A DNA stretch of 64,000 bases from Gammaproteobacteria bacterium (GCA_018825305.1 JAHJEO010000018.1:124001-188000), one strand, 5' to 3'. Positions 10,038 through 18,159 are shown, numbered from the stretch's first letter. Notes: a model not told the origin generated them from the sequence alone. A program made the numbers and translations.

Positions 10038-10805
10038 ATGAAGGTCCGCATCCTTGGGTGCAGCGGCGGCATCGGTGGCCGCCACCTGCGCACGACCTCG
10101 ATGCTGATCGACAACGACATCCTGATCGATGCCGGCACCGGCGTGGCGGACCTGTCGATCGCCGAGCTGGCGCAGATCGACCATGTGTTCCTGACGCACA
10201 CGCACATGGACCACATCGCCTGCCTGCCGCTGCTGATCGATACCGTCGGCGACATGCGCAGCCGGCCGCTGACGGTCTATGCGACCGATGCCACCATCGA
10301 GATCATGCGCGCCCACATCTTCAACTGGGCGGTATGGCCGGACTTCTGCGAGATTCCGAACTCCAAGAAGCCCTTCATGCGCTACGAGAACCTCGCCCTC
10401 GGCGAGACCGTCGATCTCGAAGGCCGCCGCATCACCCCGCTGCCGGCCAACCATACCGTCCCGGCGGTCGGCTACCAGATGGACTCGGGTGACGCCAGCC
10501 TGGTCTTCTCGGGCGACACCGGGCCGTGTCCGGAGTTCTGGGCCGCGGTCAACAAGATAGACAACCTGCGCCACCTGATCATCGAAACCGCCTTTTCCAA
10601 CCGCGAACGGCGGCTGGCGATGATCTCCAAGCACCTGTGTCCGAGCATGCTGGTCGAGGAACTGGCGCACCTGCAGCGCGACGCGGATATCTACATCACC
10701 CACCTCAAGCCGGGGCAAATCGAACTCACCATGCAGGAGATCGAGGACGGCATCGGCGAACTGCGGCCGCGCATGCTGCAGAACAACCAGGTCTTCGATC
10801 TTTAG
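10038..10805 (+). CDS. Metallo-beta-lactamase-fold 3',5'-cyclic-nucleotide phosphodiesterase
   Basis: 255 residues, with the class II phosphodiesterase look. Metal ligands are visible in FLTHTHMDHIACLP (HxHxDH), in LPANHTVPAVGY, FSGDTGP and YITHLKPGQ. No signal peptide, so it acts in the cytoplasm. Position directly between an adenylate cyclase and a cyclic-nucleotide-binding protein makes cAMP the likely substrate. Other hydrolase activities of this fold (tRNase Z-like, arylsulfatase) are possible but less fitting. The next start codon is 2 bases after its stop. Confidence 0.85.
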   Translation: MKVRILGCSGGIGGRHLRTTSMLIDNDILIDAGTGVADLSIAELAQIDHVFLTHTHMDHIACLPLLIDTVGDMRSRPLTVYATDATIEIMRAHIFNWAVWPDFCEIPNSKKPFMRYENLALGETVDLEGRRITPLPANHTVPAVGYQMDSGDASLVFSGDTGPCPEFWAAVNKIDNLRHLIIETAFSNRERRLAMISKHLCPSMLVEELAHLQRDADIYITHLKPGQIELTMQEIEDGIGELRPRMLQNNQVFDL

Positions 10806-10807
10806 CC

Positions 10808-11899
10808 ATGGCTGCGAACGGCATTGACACCGTGGTACCCACCCTGACCCGGCTGCAGCCGCTGGCGGCTCTGGGCGTGGACAGCCTGCGTGAGTTGGCG
10901 CCGCATTGCCACCGCGAGCGCGTGACACGCAACCTCGACCCGTTTCAACTGCGCGACTGGCAGGGCCAGGTCGTTTATCTGGTCAAGGGCGAACTCAAGC
11001 TTGAATTCGAAGACGGCATGATTCAGGTCATCGTCGGCGGCTGGGGTGATGCGCTGTATCCCATCGGCCGTGGCCGGCTGGCGCCGACGCTGACCAAGGC
11101 CATCACCGATGTCGAAATGCTGCGCTTCGACGAGGATCTGGTCGACATCATGATGACCTGGGACCAGATCGCCGCGCGGGGCCAGGAAACCGAGACGGAC
11201 AGCGATGCCACCGACTGGCGCACCATGTCCGGCATGTTCACGGTGCAAAGCCTGACTCAGGGTGTGTTTGCGTCGATGCCGCCCGCCAATATCGAGCAAT
11301 TGCTTGGCCATTTCCAGCGAGTCCCGGTCAAGCGCGGCGAACAGGTTATCCGCCAGGGCGACCCCGGCGACTACTACTACCTGATAGAACGCGGCCGTTG
11401 CGCCGTGACGCGCGAAGTGGCGGGCGCGACGGTCGAGTTGGCCGAGTTGCGCGAGGGCGATTCGTTCGGCGAGGAGGCCCTGGTCGCCGACATGGCGCGG
11501 AATGCCACGGTGACCATGAAGACTGATGGCATGCTGCTGCGGCTGAACAAGACCGATTTCATGGACCTGTTGCGCGAGCCCTTGCTGCAACGTTTGCCGC
11601 CCGCCGAGGCGCAGAAAAGAATTGCCGGTGGCGCCCAGTGGATCGATGTGCGTTTCCCGGCCGAGTATCAGTGCGACGGCCTGCCGGGCGCCCTCAATAT
11701 CCCGGTCAACGAGATCCGCCATGCCATCGCCGGACTCGATCCGGACCGGGAATACATAGTCTATTGCCAGACGGGCCGTCGCAGTTCGGCCGCCGCCTTC
11801 CTGCTGTCGCAGCGCGGATTGCATGCGCATCTGCTGGATGGGGGTCTCAAGGCCCTGCTTGCCGCTGGCGCGACCAACCAGAACAAGGGTTTGAAATGA
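10808..11899 (+). CDS. Cyclic-nucleotide-binding / rhodanese fusion protein
   Basis: 363 residues from the ATG at 10808. Residues about 15-110 form a diverged cyclic-nucleotide-binding-like domain. Residues about 155-265 form a clear one, with FGEEALVADMARNATV as the phosphate-binding cassette including its arginine. Residues about 270-355 form a rhodanese domain with the active-site loop CQTGRRS. There is no helix-turn-helix, so it is a cAMP effector rather than a Crp-type regulator. The rhodanese cysteine could carry sulfur or act as a redox or protein-binding site; this is unproven. Its stop overlaps the next start (ATGA). Confidence 0.88.
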   Translation: MAANGIDTVVPTLTRLQPLAALGVDSLRELAPHCHRERVTRNLDPFQLRDWQGQVVYLVKGELKLEFEDGMIQVIVGGWGDALYPIGRGRLAPTLTKAITDVEMLRFDEDLVDIMMTWDQIAARGQETETDSDATDWRTMSGMFTVQSLTQGVFASMPPANIEQLLGHFQRVPVKRGEQVIRQGDPGDYYYLIERGRCAVTREVAGATVELAELREGDSFGEEALVADMARNATVTMKTDGMLLRLNKTDFMDLLREPLLQRLPPAEAQKRIAGGAQWIDVRFPAEYQCDGLPGALNIPVNEIRHAIAGLDPDREYIVYCQTGRRSSAAAFLLSQRGLHAHLLDGGLKALLAAGATNQNKGLK

Positions 11900-14277
11900 G
11901 TACCGCTATGTCTTCGCCACAGGATCCGGGAGGTTTGTCCGATGTCGGCAGCCGGCTGGCATTCTTCAAGAATCTCCAGACCGTCACCAACAAGATCCAT
12001 GCGACCTCGAACATCGACGAGATCATGCTGGAGTTGTCGCAGGACGTCTGCAGCCTGTTCAATGCCGATCGCCTGACGATCTATTCCATCGGCGAGGACA
12101 AGGCCTCGATCGTTTCCAAGGTCAAGACCGGCCTCAACTCCTTCAAGGACCTGCGGCTGCCGATCGCCGACCAAAGCATCGCCGGCCACGTCGCCCTGGC
12201 CCGCAAGATCGTCAGCATCCGCGATGTCTATGACGAAGGCGAACTGAAGTCGATCCATCCGCAGCTGCGCTTCCTTCAGGAAGTCGACAAGCGTACCGGT
12301 TACCGCACCAAGCAGATGCTGGTGGCACCTGTCGTCGATGCCCAGAACAACGATCTGATGGGCGTTGTCCAGATCATCAACAACAAGGCTGGTGTGCCCT
12401 TCGCCGCTGTGGCGGAGGAGGGCGTCAAGGGGCTTTGCGAAACCCTGGCCATTGCCTTTAACCAGCGCAACAAGCCGGCCCAGGTCGCCAAGTCCAAGTA
12501 CGACCACCTCGTACTCGATGCAATCATCGCCGCCCAGGAACTCGAACTGGCGACCCGCACCGCACGCCGCAAGAACGTCGATGTCGAGGAAATCCTGATC
12601 GCCGATATGCAGGTGACGACCGAGAAGATCGGTGCCGCGCTGTCCAAGTTCTTCGGCGTGCCGTACGAGGGATTCCGCAGCGACCGCATCAAGCCGGTCG
12701 ACCTGATGAAGAACCTGCGCCGCGAGTACGTCGAGCAGAACCAGTGGGTTCCTGTCGAGGAGACATCCGAAGGCATCCTGGTGCTGTGCATGGACCCGGA
12801 ACAGGTCAAGGGTTCGCGCGTCGTGAACAACGTATTCTCCCGTGCCAAGATCGTTTATCGAGTCACCACGGTGCGCGAGTTCAAGAAGACGGTCGATCTC
12901 TTCTTCGGTGGCAGCTCAGACGCGCCCTACATGGATGATTCATCGGTCGGCGACCTTTTGTCGACCCTCGATTCGGGCGAAGGCGAAGCCGAGAGCATGA
13001 CCGAAGACGTGTCGGCCGCCGCAGACAACGAACTGGTCAAACTGGTGAACAAGGTCATCGTCGATGCCTACCAGCAGGGAGCTTCCGACATCCACATCGA
13101 GCCGGGCATTGGCAAGGACAAGGTTTCGATCCGCTTCCGCAAGGACGGCTCGCTGGGCAAGTACATCGAGATTCCTGCCAGTTACCGACCGGCCATCGCC
13201 GCGCGCATCAAGATCATGTGCGACCTCGACATCGCGGAGCGCCGCAAGCCGCAGGACGGCAAGATCAAGTTCAAGAAGTACGGCCCGCTCGACATCGAAC
13301 TGCGTGTTGCCACCATTCCGACCACCGGCGGCGTCGAAGACATCGTGATGCGTATCCTTGCCGCCGGCGAGCCGATACCGATCGACAAACTGGGCGTGCT
13401 GCCGACCAATCTGGCCAAGCTCAAGGAATGCGTGTCCAAGCCCTACGGTCTGTTCTTCGTCTGTGGCCCGACCGGCTCCGGCAAGACCACCACGCTACAC
13501 TCCGTGCTCGGCTACCTCAACAAGCCGGACACCAAGATCTGGACGGCAGAGGATCCGGTCGAAATCACCCAGAAGGGCTTGCGCCAGGTACAGGTGAACA
13601 AGAAGGCCGGCCTCGATTTCCCGATGGTAATGAAGGCATTCCTGAGGGCCGACCCGGACATCATCATGGTCGGCGAGATGCGCGATGCCGAAACCACCGG
13701 CATCGGCATTGAGGCCTCGCTTACCGGCCACCTGGTGTTCGCCACCCTGCATACCAACAGCGCGCCGGAATCCATTATTCGCCTGCTCGACATGGGCATG
13801 GACCCCTTCAACTTCGCCGATGCCCTGCTCGGCATCCTCGCCCAGCGACTGGCCAAGCGCCTGTGCAAGTGCAAGGAGGCTTACACGCCGGATGCGGAAG
13901 AGGTGAAGCAGTTCATGACCGAGTATTGCGGCGAACTGGTTAATACCGAAACCTTCAAGAAGGATCAGAAGGCCGCGCTGGAAGCCACCTACCAGCGGCT
14001 GCTCAAGGACTACGGCAAGGACGGCAAGTTGCAGTTCCACCGCGCCAAGGGTTGCGATGCCTGCAACAAGACTGGCTACAAGGGCCGACTCGGCCTGCAC
14101 GAGCTGATGGTCGGAACCGATATCACCAAAAAACTGATCCAGGAACATGCGCGGGTCGCCCAGCTTGTCGCGCAGGCGCTGGAAGACGGCATGCTGACAC
14201 TGAAGATGGACGGTATGGAAAAGGTCTGCCAGGGCGTGACCGACATGAAGCAGGTTCGCACGGTCTGCATCAAGTGA
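11896..14277 (+). CDS. GAF-domain fused GspE/PilB-type secretion ATPase
   Basis: 793 residues from the ATG at 11896, overlapping the previous stop. A GAF domain occupies residues about 35-190. A shortened MshEN/T2SSE-N-like domain follows (KIGAALSKFFGVPYEGF). The ATPase core has ASDIHIEP, Walker A GPTGSGKTT, the Asp box AEDPVEI, Walker B IIMVGEMRDAETT and the His box. A four-cysteine zinc site is present (CKCKEAY and GCDACNKTGYKGR). Such ATPases power type IV pilus or type II secretion assembly. No PilC, PilM-Q or secretin gene is in the window, so its machine must be encoded elsewhere. The GAF domain suggests ligand control. Confidence 0.92.
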   Translation: MSTAMSSPQDPGGLSDVGSRLAFFKNLQTVTNKIHATSNIDEIMLELSQDVCSLFNADRLTIYSIGEDKASIVSKVKTGLNSFKDLRLPIADQSIAGHVALARKIVSIRDVYDEGELKSIHPQLRFLQEVDKRTGYRTKQMLVAPVVDAQNNDLMGVVQIINNKAGVPFAAVAEEGVKGLCETLAIAFNQRNKPAQVAKSKYDHLVLDAIIAAQELELATRTARRKNVDVEEILIADMQVTTEKIGAALSKFFGVPYEGFRSDRIKPVDLMKNLRREYVEQNQWVPVEETSEGILVLCMDPEQVKGSRVVNNVFSRAKIVYRVTTVREFKKTVDLFFGGSSDAPYMDDSSVGDLLSTLDSGEGEAESMTEDVSAAADNELVKLVNKVIVDAYQQGASDIHIEPGIGKDKVSIRFRKDGSLGKYIEIPASYRPAIAARIKIMCDLDIAERRKPQDGKIKFKKYGPLDIELRVATIPTTGGVEDIVMRILAAGEPIPIDKLGVLPTNLAKLKECVSKPYGLFFVCGPTGSGKTTTLHSVLGYLNKPDTKIWTAEDPVEITQKGLRQVQVNKKAGLDFPMVMKAFLRADPDIIMVGEMRDAETTGIGIEASLTGHLVFATLHTNSAPESIIRLLDMGMDPFNFADALLGILAQRLAKRLCKCKEAYTPDAEEVKQFMTEYCGELVNTETFKKDQKAALEATYQRLLKDYGKDGKLQFHRAKGCDACNKTGYKGRLGLHELMVGTDITKKLIQEHARVAQLVAQALEDGMLTLKMDGMEKVCQGVTDMKQVRTVCIK

Positions 14278-14282
14278 GGCCC

Positions 14283-14317
14283 GCCTCCCCCAGCCCCTCC
14301 TTCGCAGTAGGGGAGGC
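14283..14317 (+). other. Stem-loop after the GspE-like gene
   Basis: GCCTCCCC (14283-14290) and GGGGAGGC (14310-14317) form a perfect 8-bp stem with a 19-base loop, 5 bases after the stop codon. No T run follows, so it is not a classical terminator. It may be an mRNA end or processing structure. The rest of 14318-14461 shows nothing else I can name. Confidence 0.45.
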
Positions 14318-14461
14318 TTGCGGCTCGCTGCGACCGAAGGAAGTGCAAGGCCGCTCGATCGTCACGGGGGGCTTCGTGGCTGGGGCGGAGCAGTTTTCGG
14401 CTTCGCCGCGTGCCGTTCAGGCTCGGGGCGGCCCGTCGCCTGAACTACAGGGAGAAGCGTC

Positions 14462-16066
14462 ATGGACTCCGTAGAAGACCTGTTCCGCCGGCTTGAGCAA
14501 CTCAATGCCATCGGCGCCGCGCTCTCGAAGGAGCGCGACATCAACCGGCTGCTGGAAAACATCCTGCTCGCCGCCAAGGCCATCACCCACGCCGATGGCG
14601 GCACGCTCTACCGCATGACCGAGGATCGCCAGGCGCTGCGCTTCGAGATTCTCCGCACCGATTCGCTGCATATCGCGCTGGGCGGCACCACCGGCAACCC
14701 GATCACCTTCCCCGACCTGTCGCTGCATGACGCGGCTGGCAAGCCCAACAACTCCCTGGTCGCCGCCTACGCCGCGCTGCACGATGAGACGGTGAATATC
14801 GCCGACGCCTACACCGAGGCCGGCTTCGACTTTTCCGGCACCCGCAAGTTCGACGAGCATACCGGCTACCGCTCGCAGTCCTTCTTGACCGTGCCGATGA
14901 AGAACCACGAGAACGAGATCATCGGCGTGCTCCAGCTCATTAACGCCAAACACCCCGAAAGCGGCGCGGTCGGTCCCTTTTCGGCTTCCGACCAACGGCT
15001 GGCCGAGTCGATGGCCTCGCAGGCAGCCATCGCGCTGACAAACCGCCAGCTGATTTCCCAGCTGGAAACACTGTTCGAGTCCTTCATCACCCTCATCAAC
15101 CTTGCCATTGACGAGAAATCACCCTACACGGGCGGTCACTGTCAGCGTGTTCCAGAGTTGACGATGATGATCGCGGAAGCCGTCAATGCGACGACCGACG
15201 GGCCGCTGGCGGACTTCGAGATGACCGACAAGGACCGCTACGAGCTCAAGATCGCCGGACTGCTGCATGATTGCGGCAAGGTCACCACGCCGGTGCATGT
15301 GGTGGACAAGGCCACCAAACTGCAAACCCTGTTCGATCGCATTCAGCTCGTCGATACCCGCTTCGAAGTGCTCAAGCGCGATGCCGAGAATAATGCCCTG
15401 CGCCAACAACTGGCCCTGCGCGACAGGCGTGATGCGGCGGCGGAGGACGCAATCTGGAACCGCTATCGGGCCGAGGTGGTGGCACTCGACGGCGAGCGCG
15501 AGTTCCTGCGCAAGGCCAACATCGGCGGCGAAGCGATGTCCGAAGCTGACCAGCAGCACGTGCGCTCCATCGGACAGAACCACAAATGGCGCAATGTCGA
15601 CGGCGTCGAGGCCGATTTCCTCAGCGCCGACGAGACCGAGAATCTCTCCATCCGCGCCGGCACGCTGACGCAGAAGGAACGCGAGATCATCAACTATCAC
15701 ATCGTGGCGACCATCAAGATGCTGGAGCAGTTGCCATGGCCCAAGCACCTTACGCGGGTGCCAGAATATGCTGGTGGTCATCATGAGCGCATGGATGGCA
15801 AGGGCTATCCCAAGGGCCTGACGCGCGAGCAGATGTCGCTGCAGGCCCGCATGATGGGCATCGCCGACATCTTCGAGGCGCTGACGGCGCGTGACCGGCC
15901 CTACAAGCACGGCATGAAGCTGTCGCAGGCGCTGTCGATCATGGAAAACTTCAGGAAGAATGGCCACATCGACCCGGATCTTTTCGATGTATTTATCCAG
16001 CAGAAAGTCTATCTGCAGTACGCCAAGCGGTTTCTGGACCAAGCGCAAATCGATGAGACTGATTGA
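14462..16066 (+). CDS. GAF / HD-GYP cyclic-di-GMP phosphodiesterase
   Basis: 534 residues. A GAF domain covers residues about 5-190, with FDEHTGYRSQSFLTVPM typical of GAF-HD-GYP proteins. The HD motif GLLHDCGKVTTPVHV lies at residues 266-280 and HHERMDGKGYPKGL at about 440-453. HD-GYP domains hydrolyse c-di-GMP. About 175 residues separate HD from GYP, far more than the roughly 60 in RpfG-type proteins. The extra part is charged and helical (LRQQLALRDRRDAAAEDAIW). A ribosome site (GGGAG) precedes the ATG. It is the last gene before the pilin promoter, and c-di-GMP commonly controls pili. Confidence 0.92.
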   Translation: MDSVEDLFRRLEQLNAIGAALSKERDINRLLENILLAAKAITHADGGTLYRMTEDRQALRFEILRTDSLHIALGGTTGNPITFPDLSLHDAAGKPNNSLVAAYAALHDETVNIADAYTEAGFDFSGTRKFDEHTGYRSQSFLTVPMKNHENEIIGVLQLINAKHPESGAVGPFSASDQRLAESMASQAAIALTNRQLISQLETLFESFITLINLAIDEKSPYTGGHCQRVPELTMMIAEAVNATTDGPLADFEMTDKDRYELKIAGLLHDCGKVTTPVHVVDKATKLQTLFDRIQLVDTRFEVLKRDAENNALRQQLALRDRRDAAAEDAIWNRYRAEVVALDGEREFLRKANIGGEAMSEADQQHVRSIGQNHKWRNVDGVEADFLSADETENLSIRAGTLTQKEREIINYHIVATIKMLEQLPWPKHLTRVPEYAGGHHERMDGKGYPKGLTREQMSLQARMMGIADIFEALTARDRPYKHGMKLSQALSIMENFRKNGHIDPDLFDVFIQQKVYLQYAKRFLDQAQIDETD

Positions 16067-16254
16067 GGAGGCTCCGGCCAACCGGTCGAACTACGCGATA
16101 GTGCCGGCCCCAATCTTCACAATTGCGCCCTAATCTGACGTTTTTTGTCAGTCTGGTTGCCTGCGGCGTGCTAGCCGCGCTCTGCCCATGTTCCATTCTG
16201 GGCTATCAAAGATAATTTCCCTGAAATCTCGAGCTTGTGAATAAAGTTGTTATG
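16067..16254. other. Intergenic region upstream of the pilin: no gene seen
   Basis: This is the distal half of the 422-base gap. It contains a small hairpin (CTGAC-GTTTTTT-GTCAG, 16134-16150) and is clearly richer in A and T than the genes to its left from about 16200 on. I find no ORF with a ribosome site. Distal activator sites for the sigma-54 promoter would be expected here but I cannot name one. Confidence 0.4.
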
Positions 16255-16267
16255 AATCAATGCGTTG
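16255..16267 (+). promoter_or_regulatory. Candidate IHF binding site
   Basis: AATCAATGCGTTG matches the IHF consensus WATCAANNNNTTR at every defined position. It lies about 170 bases upstream of the sigma-54 element. IHF commonly bends DNA between an activator and a sigma-54 promoter. The overlapping 14-mer TTGTTATGAATCAA also resembles an FNR box with one mismatch, so the call is not exclusive. Confidence 0.4.
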
Positions 16268-16384
16268 AGAATGTTCTTGAGCTCCCTCCCATATCCGATG
16301 AATCTGACCGTTCTGCAGGCGTAATGGCCCGGTTAGCGCACGGTTGGCCTTACGGCGGCAATTGCCGTCACGGGTGAGTTGCTA

Positions 16385-16393
16385 GGGGGGGGG
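16385..16393. repeat. Nine-G homopolymer tract upstream of the pilin promoter
   Basis: A run of nine G flanked by GTTGC and GCAAC, which can pair into a short stem. It lies about 30 bases upstream of the -24 element. Homopolymer tracts of this length can slip during replication and alter spacing to upstream sites; here this is only a possibility. The tract is also a common sequencing-error site. Confidence 0.6.
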
Positions 16394-16422
16394 CAACGAC
16401 CCAACTGGTATCCAGGCCGACT

Positions 16423-16438
16423 TGGCACTGTTTGTGCT
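16423..16438 (+). promoter_or_regulatory. Sigma-54 (RpoN) promoter of the pilin gene
   Basis: TGGCACTGTTTGTGCT matches the -24/-12 consensus TGGCACRNNNNTTGCW with the invariant GG and GC at correct spacing. It lies about 50 bases before the pilin ATG. Sigma-54 with PilSR-type activators drives major pilin genes in Pseudomonas and Geobacter, so the site supports the pilin assignment. Confidence 0.75.
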
Positions 16439-16488
16439 CTATGTCTTCTATCCAGGGCGTCCTTGGATTCTTTCGAAAGGAGAATTAA

Positions 16489-16668
16489 ATGAAATCGATT
16501 CAAAAGGGTTTCACCCTGATCGAGCTGATGATCGTCGTTGCGATTATCGGCATCCTCGCTGCCATTGCGATCCCGGCGTTTGCTGACTATCGTGCCAAGG
16601 CCAACGACACCACGGCAACGGCTGACGTGAAAAACGGGCTGACCGCGATCGTCGCCGCCCAAAAATAA
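16489..16668 (+). CDS. Truncated type IV pilin (short PilA-N / geopilin-like)
   Basis: 59 residues, too short for the ORF track. The leader MKSIQKG ends in glycine before F, giving a mature pilin of 52 residues. The N-terminal helix [20 protein letters not shown] is canonical, including E5. The mature protein ends soon after the helix ([13 protein letters not shown]), so it has no globular head. Geobacter conductive-type pilin is about 61 residues mature. F1, F24 and Y27 are kept here, but the later aromatic positions are absent (N at 32, sequence ends at 52). A strong AAGGAG and a sigma-54 promoter precede it. A secreted partner gene follows after 25 bases. This is a full-length short pilin, not a broken gene: both ends carry proper signals. 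Confidence 0.9.
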   Translation: MKSIQKGFTLIELMIVVAIIGILAAIAIPAFADYRAKANDTTATADVKNGLTAIVAAQK

Positions 16669-16693
16669 TCGCAGCTAATATAGGAGTAACGTC

Positions 16694-17185
16694 ATGAAAA
16701 AATCGATTATTGCAGGCGCCATCCTTGCCGTTTGTTCTGTTGGTGCCTCCGCTGCCCCCGAGTACTCCGTCGTGATTGGCTCAGGAACCTTCGTGATGGG
16801 TGACTGCCCCAACCATCTGGCGGACGACCCCAAGATTCTTGCTTCGACCGGTGTCATGCTGGCTGCTTCGTGCATTCAGGGTGCTCCGCGCATCGTGCTG
16901 GCAGGTTGCCATACGGCGGGCCTGATCAAGAAGCGTTCGGCCAAAGTCGCGTGCGACGATGATGTTACCAATGGCGTAACGCCCACCGTTCCCGCATGCG
17001 ACGGAACCGATCCGGCTACGCCGGCGGGCGCGCCGTCCGGCAGCAACGTGGTGGTCGGATTTGAAGGCGCCACGATCATGGTGGCGAATTCCGGTGGTGG
17101 CTCGCTTTCGGGTGCAACTGTAGCCAGTGGCACGACCTGCGATGCGGCTGGCGTCTCGGTAAAAGCCGTGGTGGATGCTTTTTGA
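16694..17185 (+). CDS. Secreted Cys-rich protein, possible pilin partner (PilA-C/Spc-like)
   Basis: 163 residues with a Sec signal peptide (MKKSIIAGAILAVCSVGASA, cleavage before APEYS). The mature part of about 143 residues contains six cysteines that could form three disulfides, and is rich in Gly, Ala, Val and Thr like a beta-rich pilin head. TAGGAG precedes the ATG. It sits 25 bases after the headless pilin and before a terminator, so the two form one transcript. By analogy with the Geobacter PilA-N / PilA-C (short pilin chaperone) pair it may stabilise or complete the pilin. I recognise no domain, so the role is inferred from position and secretion only. Confidence 0.6.
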   Translation: MKKSIIAGAILAVCSVGASAAPEYSVVIGSGTFVMGDCPNHLADDPKILASTGVMLAASCIQGAPRIVLAGCHTAGLIKKRSAKVACDDDVTNGVTPTVPACDGTDPATPAGAPSGSNVVVGFEGATIMVANSGGGSLSGATVASGTTCDAAGVSVKAVVDAF

Positions 17186-17232
17186 TTGATGTTTCCGGAA
17201 TTTGACGGCTAAGTCGTCCGGAAGTAGTCCTA

Positions 17233-17293
17233 GCCCCGTCCATTTTTCTGCAGCTTGCAAGCTGTTGCGGAAGTTGGGCGGGGCAGTTTTTTT
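17233..17293 (+). terminator. Rho-independent terminator of the pilin cassette
   Basis: GCCCCGTCCA (17233-17242) pairs with TGGGCGGGGC (17275-17284), followed by seven T. An inner perfect hairpin CAGCTTG/CAAGCTG lies in the loop. It ends the two-gene pilin transcript before the ABC genes. Confidence 0.75.
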
Positions 17294-17349
17294 GCTGCAT
17301 GGCGTGCGCGACCGAAGACCAACCGCATTTTCCAGAATATTCCGATTCC

Positions 17350-18159
17350 ATGAGTGTGTTTGCCGTTATTTCTAACTCGTTCCGCTTGACGGTGCGGGGC
17401 CGATATCTGTATTTTGTGTTCGCCATTCTGGTATTCATGGCCGGCGCAACCTTGATGGCTGCAGCATTCAGCGCCCGCCAGCCCGCGACCGTGGCCCTCG
17501 ACGTAGGTATCTCGGTTTTTCGGTTTTGCATACCAATTTTTGCCGCCGTTGTCGTGCAGGGCCTGGTTGCACACGAGTTTGAGCGGCGATATTTTCTCGC
17601 GAGCATGACCTATCCGCATTCGCGGACTGTCTGGCTGGTCGGGCGATACCTGACGGTCATTCTGCTGGTCGCCGCGGTATTGCTGGTTCATGCCTTGATC
17701 CTTCGTGAGTTGGTCGAGATGATAGGGCGGGGCTATAGTCAAGCGACCAAAACCGCATTGGGCCAGCAGTATTGGTGGGTTGTTGGTTTCGCGTTTGTGG
17801 ACTTTGTGGTGATCACATCAGTGGCCTTGTTGATTGCGGTATTCGCGACCACTCCCGGCCTTGTGGTTTTTGGCGCGATCGGATTCCTGCTGATCGCAAG
17901 ATCTTATTCGTCAATTCTGGCGTTGCTTGACGGCGCTACCGGTTTGGTGACGAACGAAAAAACCTACCGGGAGGGCATCGGCCTGCTGCATTACCTCGTG
18001 CCCGATCTCGGCGCGCTGGATATTCGCGCCACCGCTCTGTATGGACGAATGGACTTTCTGCCCGCCATCTGGCCGCAACAGGTTACAGGCGCCTTGTTGT
18101 ACATACTTGCAACGACGGCTTTGGCCATCTGGTTGTTCCAGCGCAAGCGATTCGTTTGA
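17350..18159 (+). CDS. ABC-2-type membrane permease
   Basis: 269 residues from the ATG at 17350; the track start at 17299 overlaps the terminator region and has no ribosome site. Six or so hydrophobic helices are visible (YFVFAILVFMAGATLMAAA, WWVVGFAFVDFVVITSVALL, VTGALLYILATTALAIWLF). The helices lie in a pattern typical of ABC-2 membrane subunits. It is likely the membrane partner of the ATPase at 19036. The gene has visibly lower GC than the signalling block to its left. Substrate unknown. The downstream gene starts at its stop codon. Confidence 0.65.
   Translation: MSVFAVISNSFRLTVRGRYLYFVFAILVFMAGATLMAAAFSARQPATVALDVGISVFRFCIPIFAAVVVQGLVAHEFERRYFLASMTYPHSRTVWLVGRYLTVILLVAAVLLVHALILRELVEMIGRGYSQATKTALGQQYWWVVGFAFVDFVVITSVALLIAVFATTPGLVVFGAIGFLLIARSYSSILALLDGATGLVTNEKTYREGIGLLHYLVPDLGALDIRATALYGRMDFLPAIWPQQVTGALLYILATTALAIWLFQRKRFV

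Noticed and set aside
14820-14850. Resemblance to family A (TTCGACTTTTCCGGC) in the HD-GYP gene
   Set aside because: Encodes the conserved GAF motif GFDFSGTRK, so similarity is likely coding-driven chance.
16247-16260. FNR-like box TTGTTATGAATCAA upstream of the pilin
   Set aside because: One mismatch and more than 230 bases from the gene; the IHF consensus explains the same bases better.
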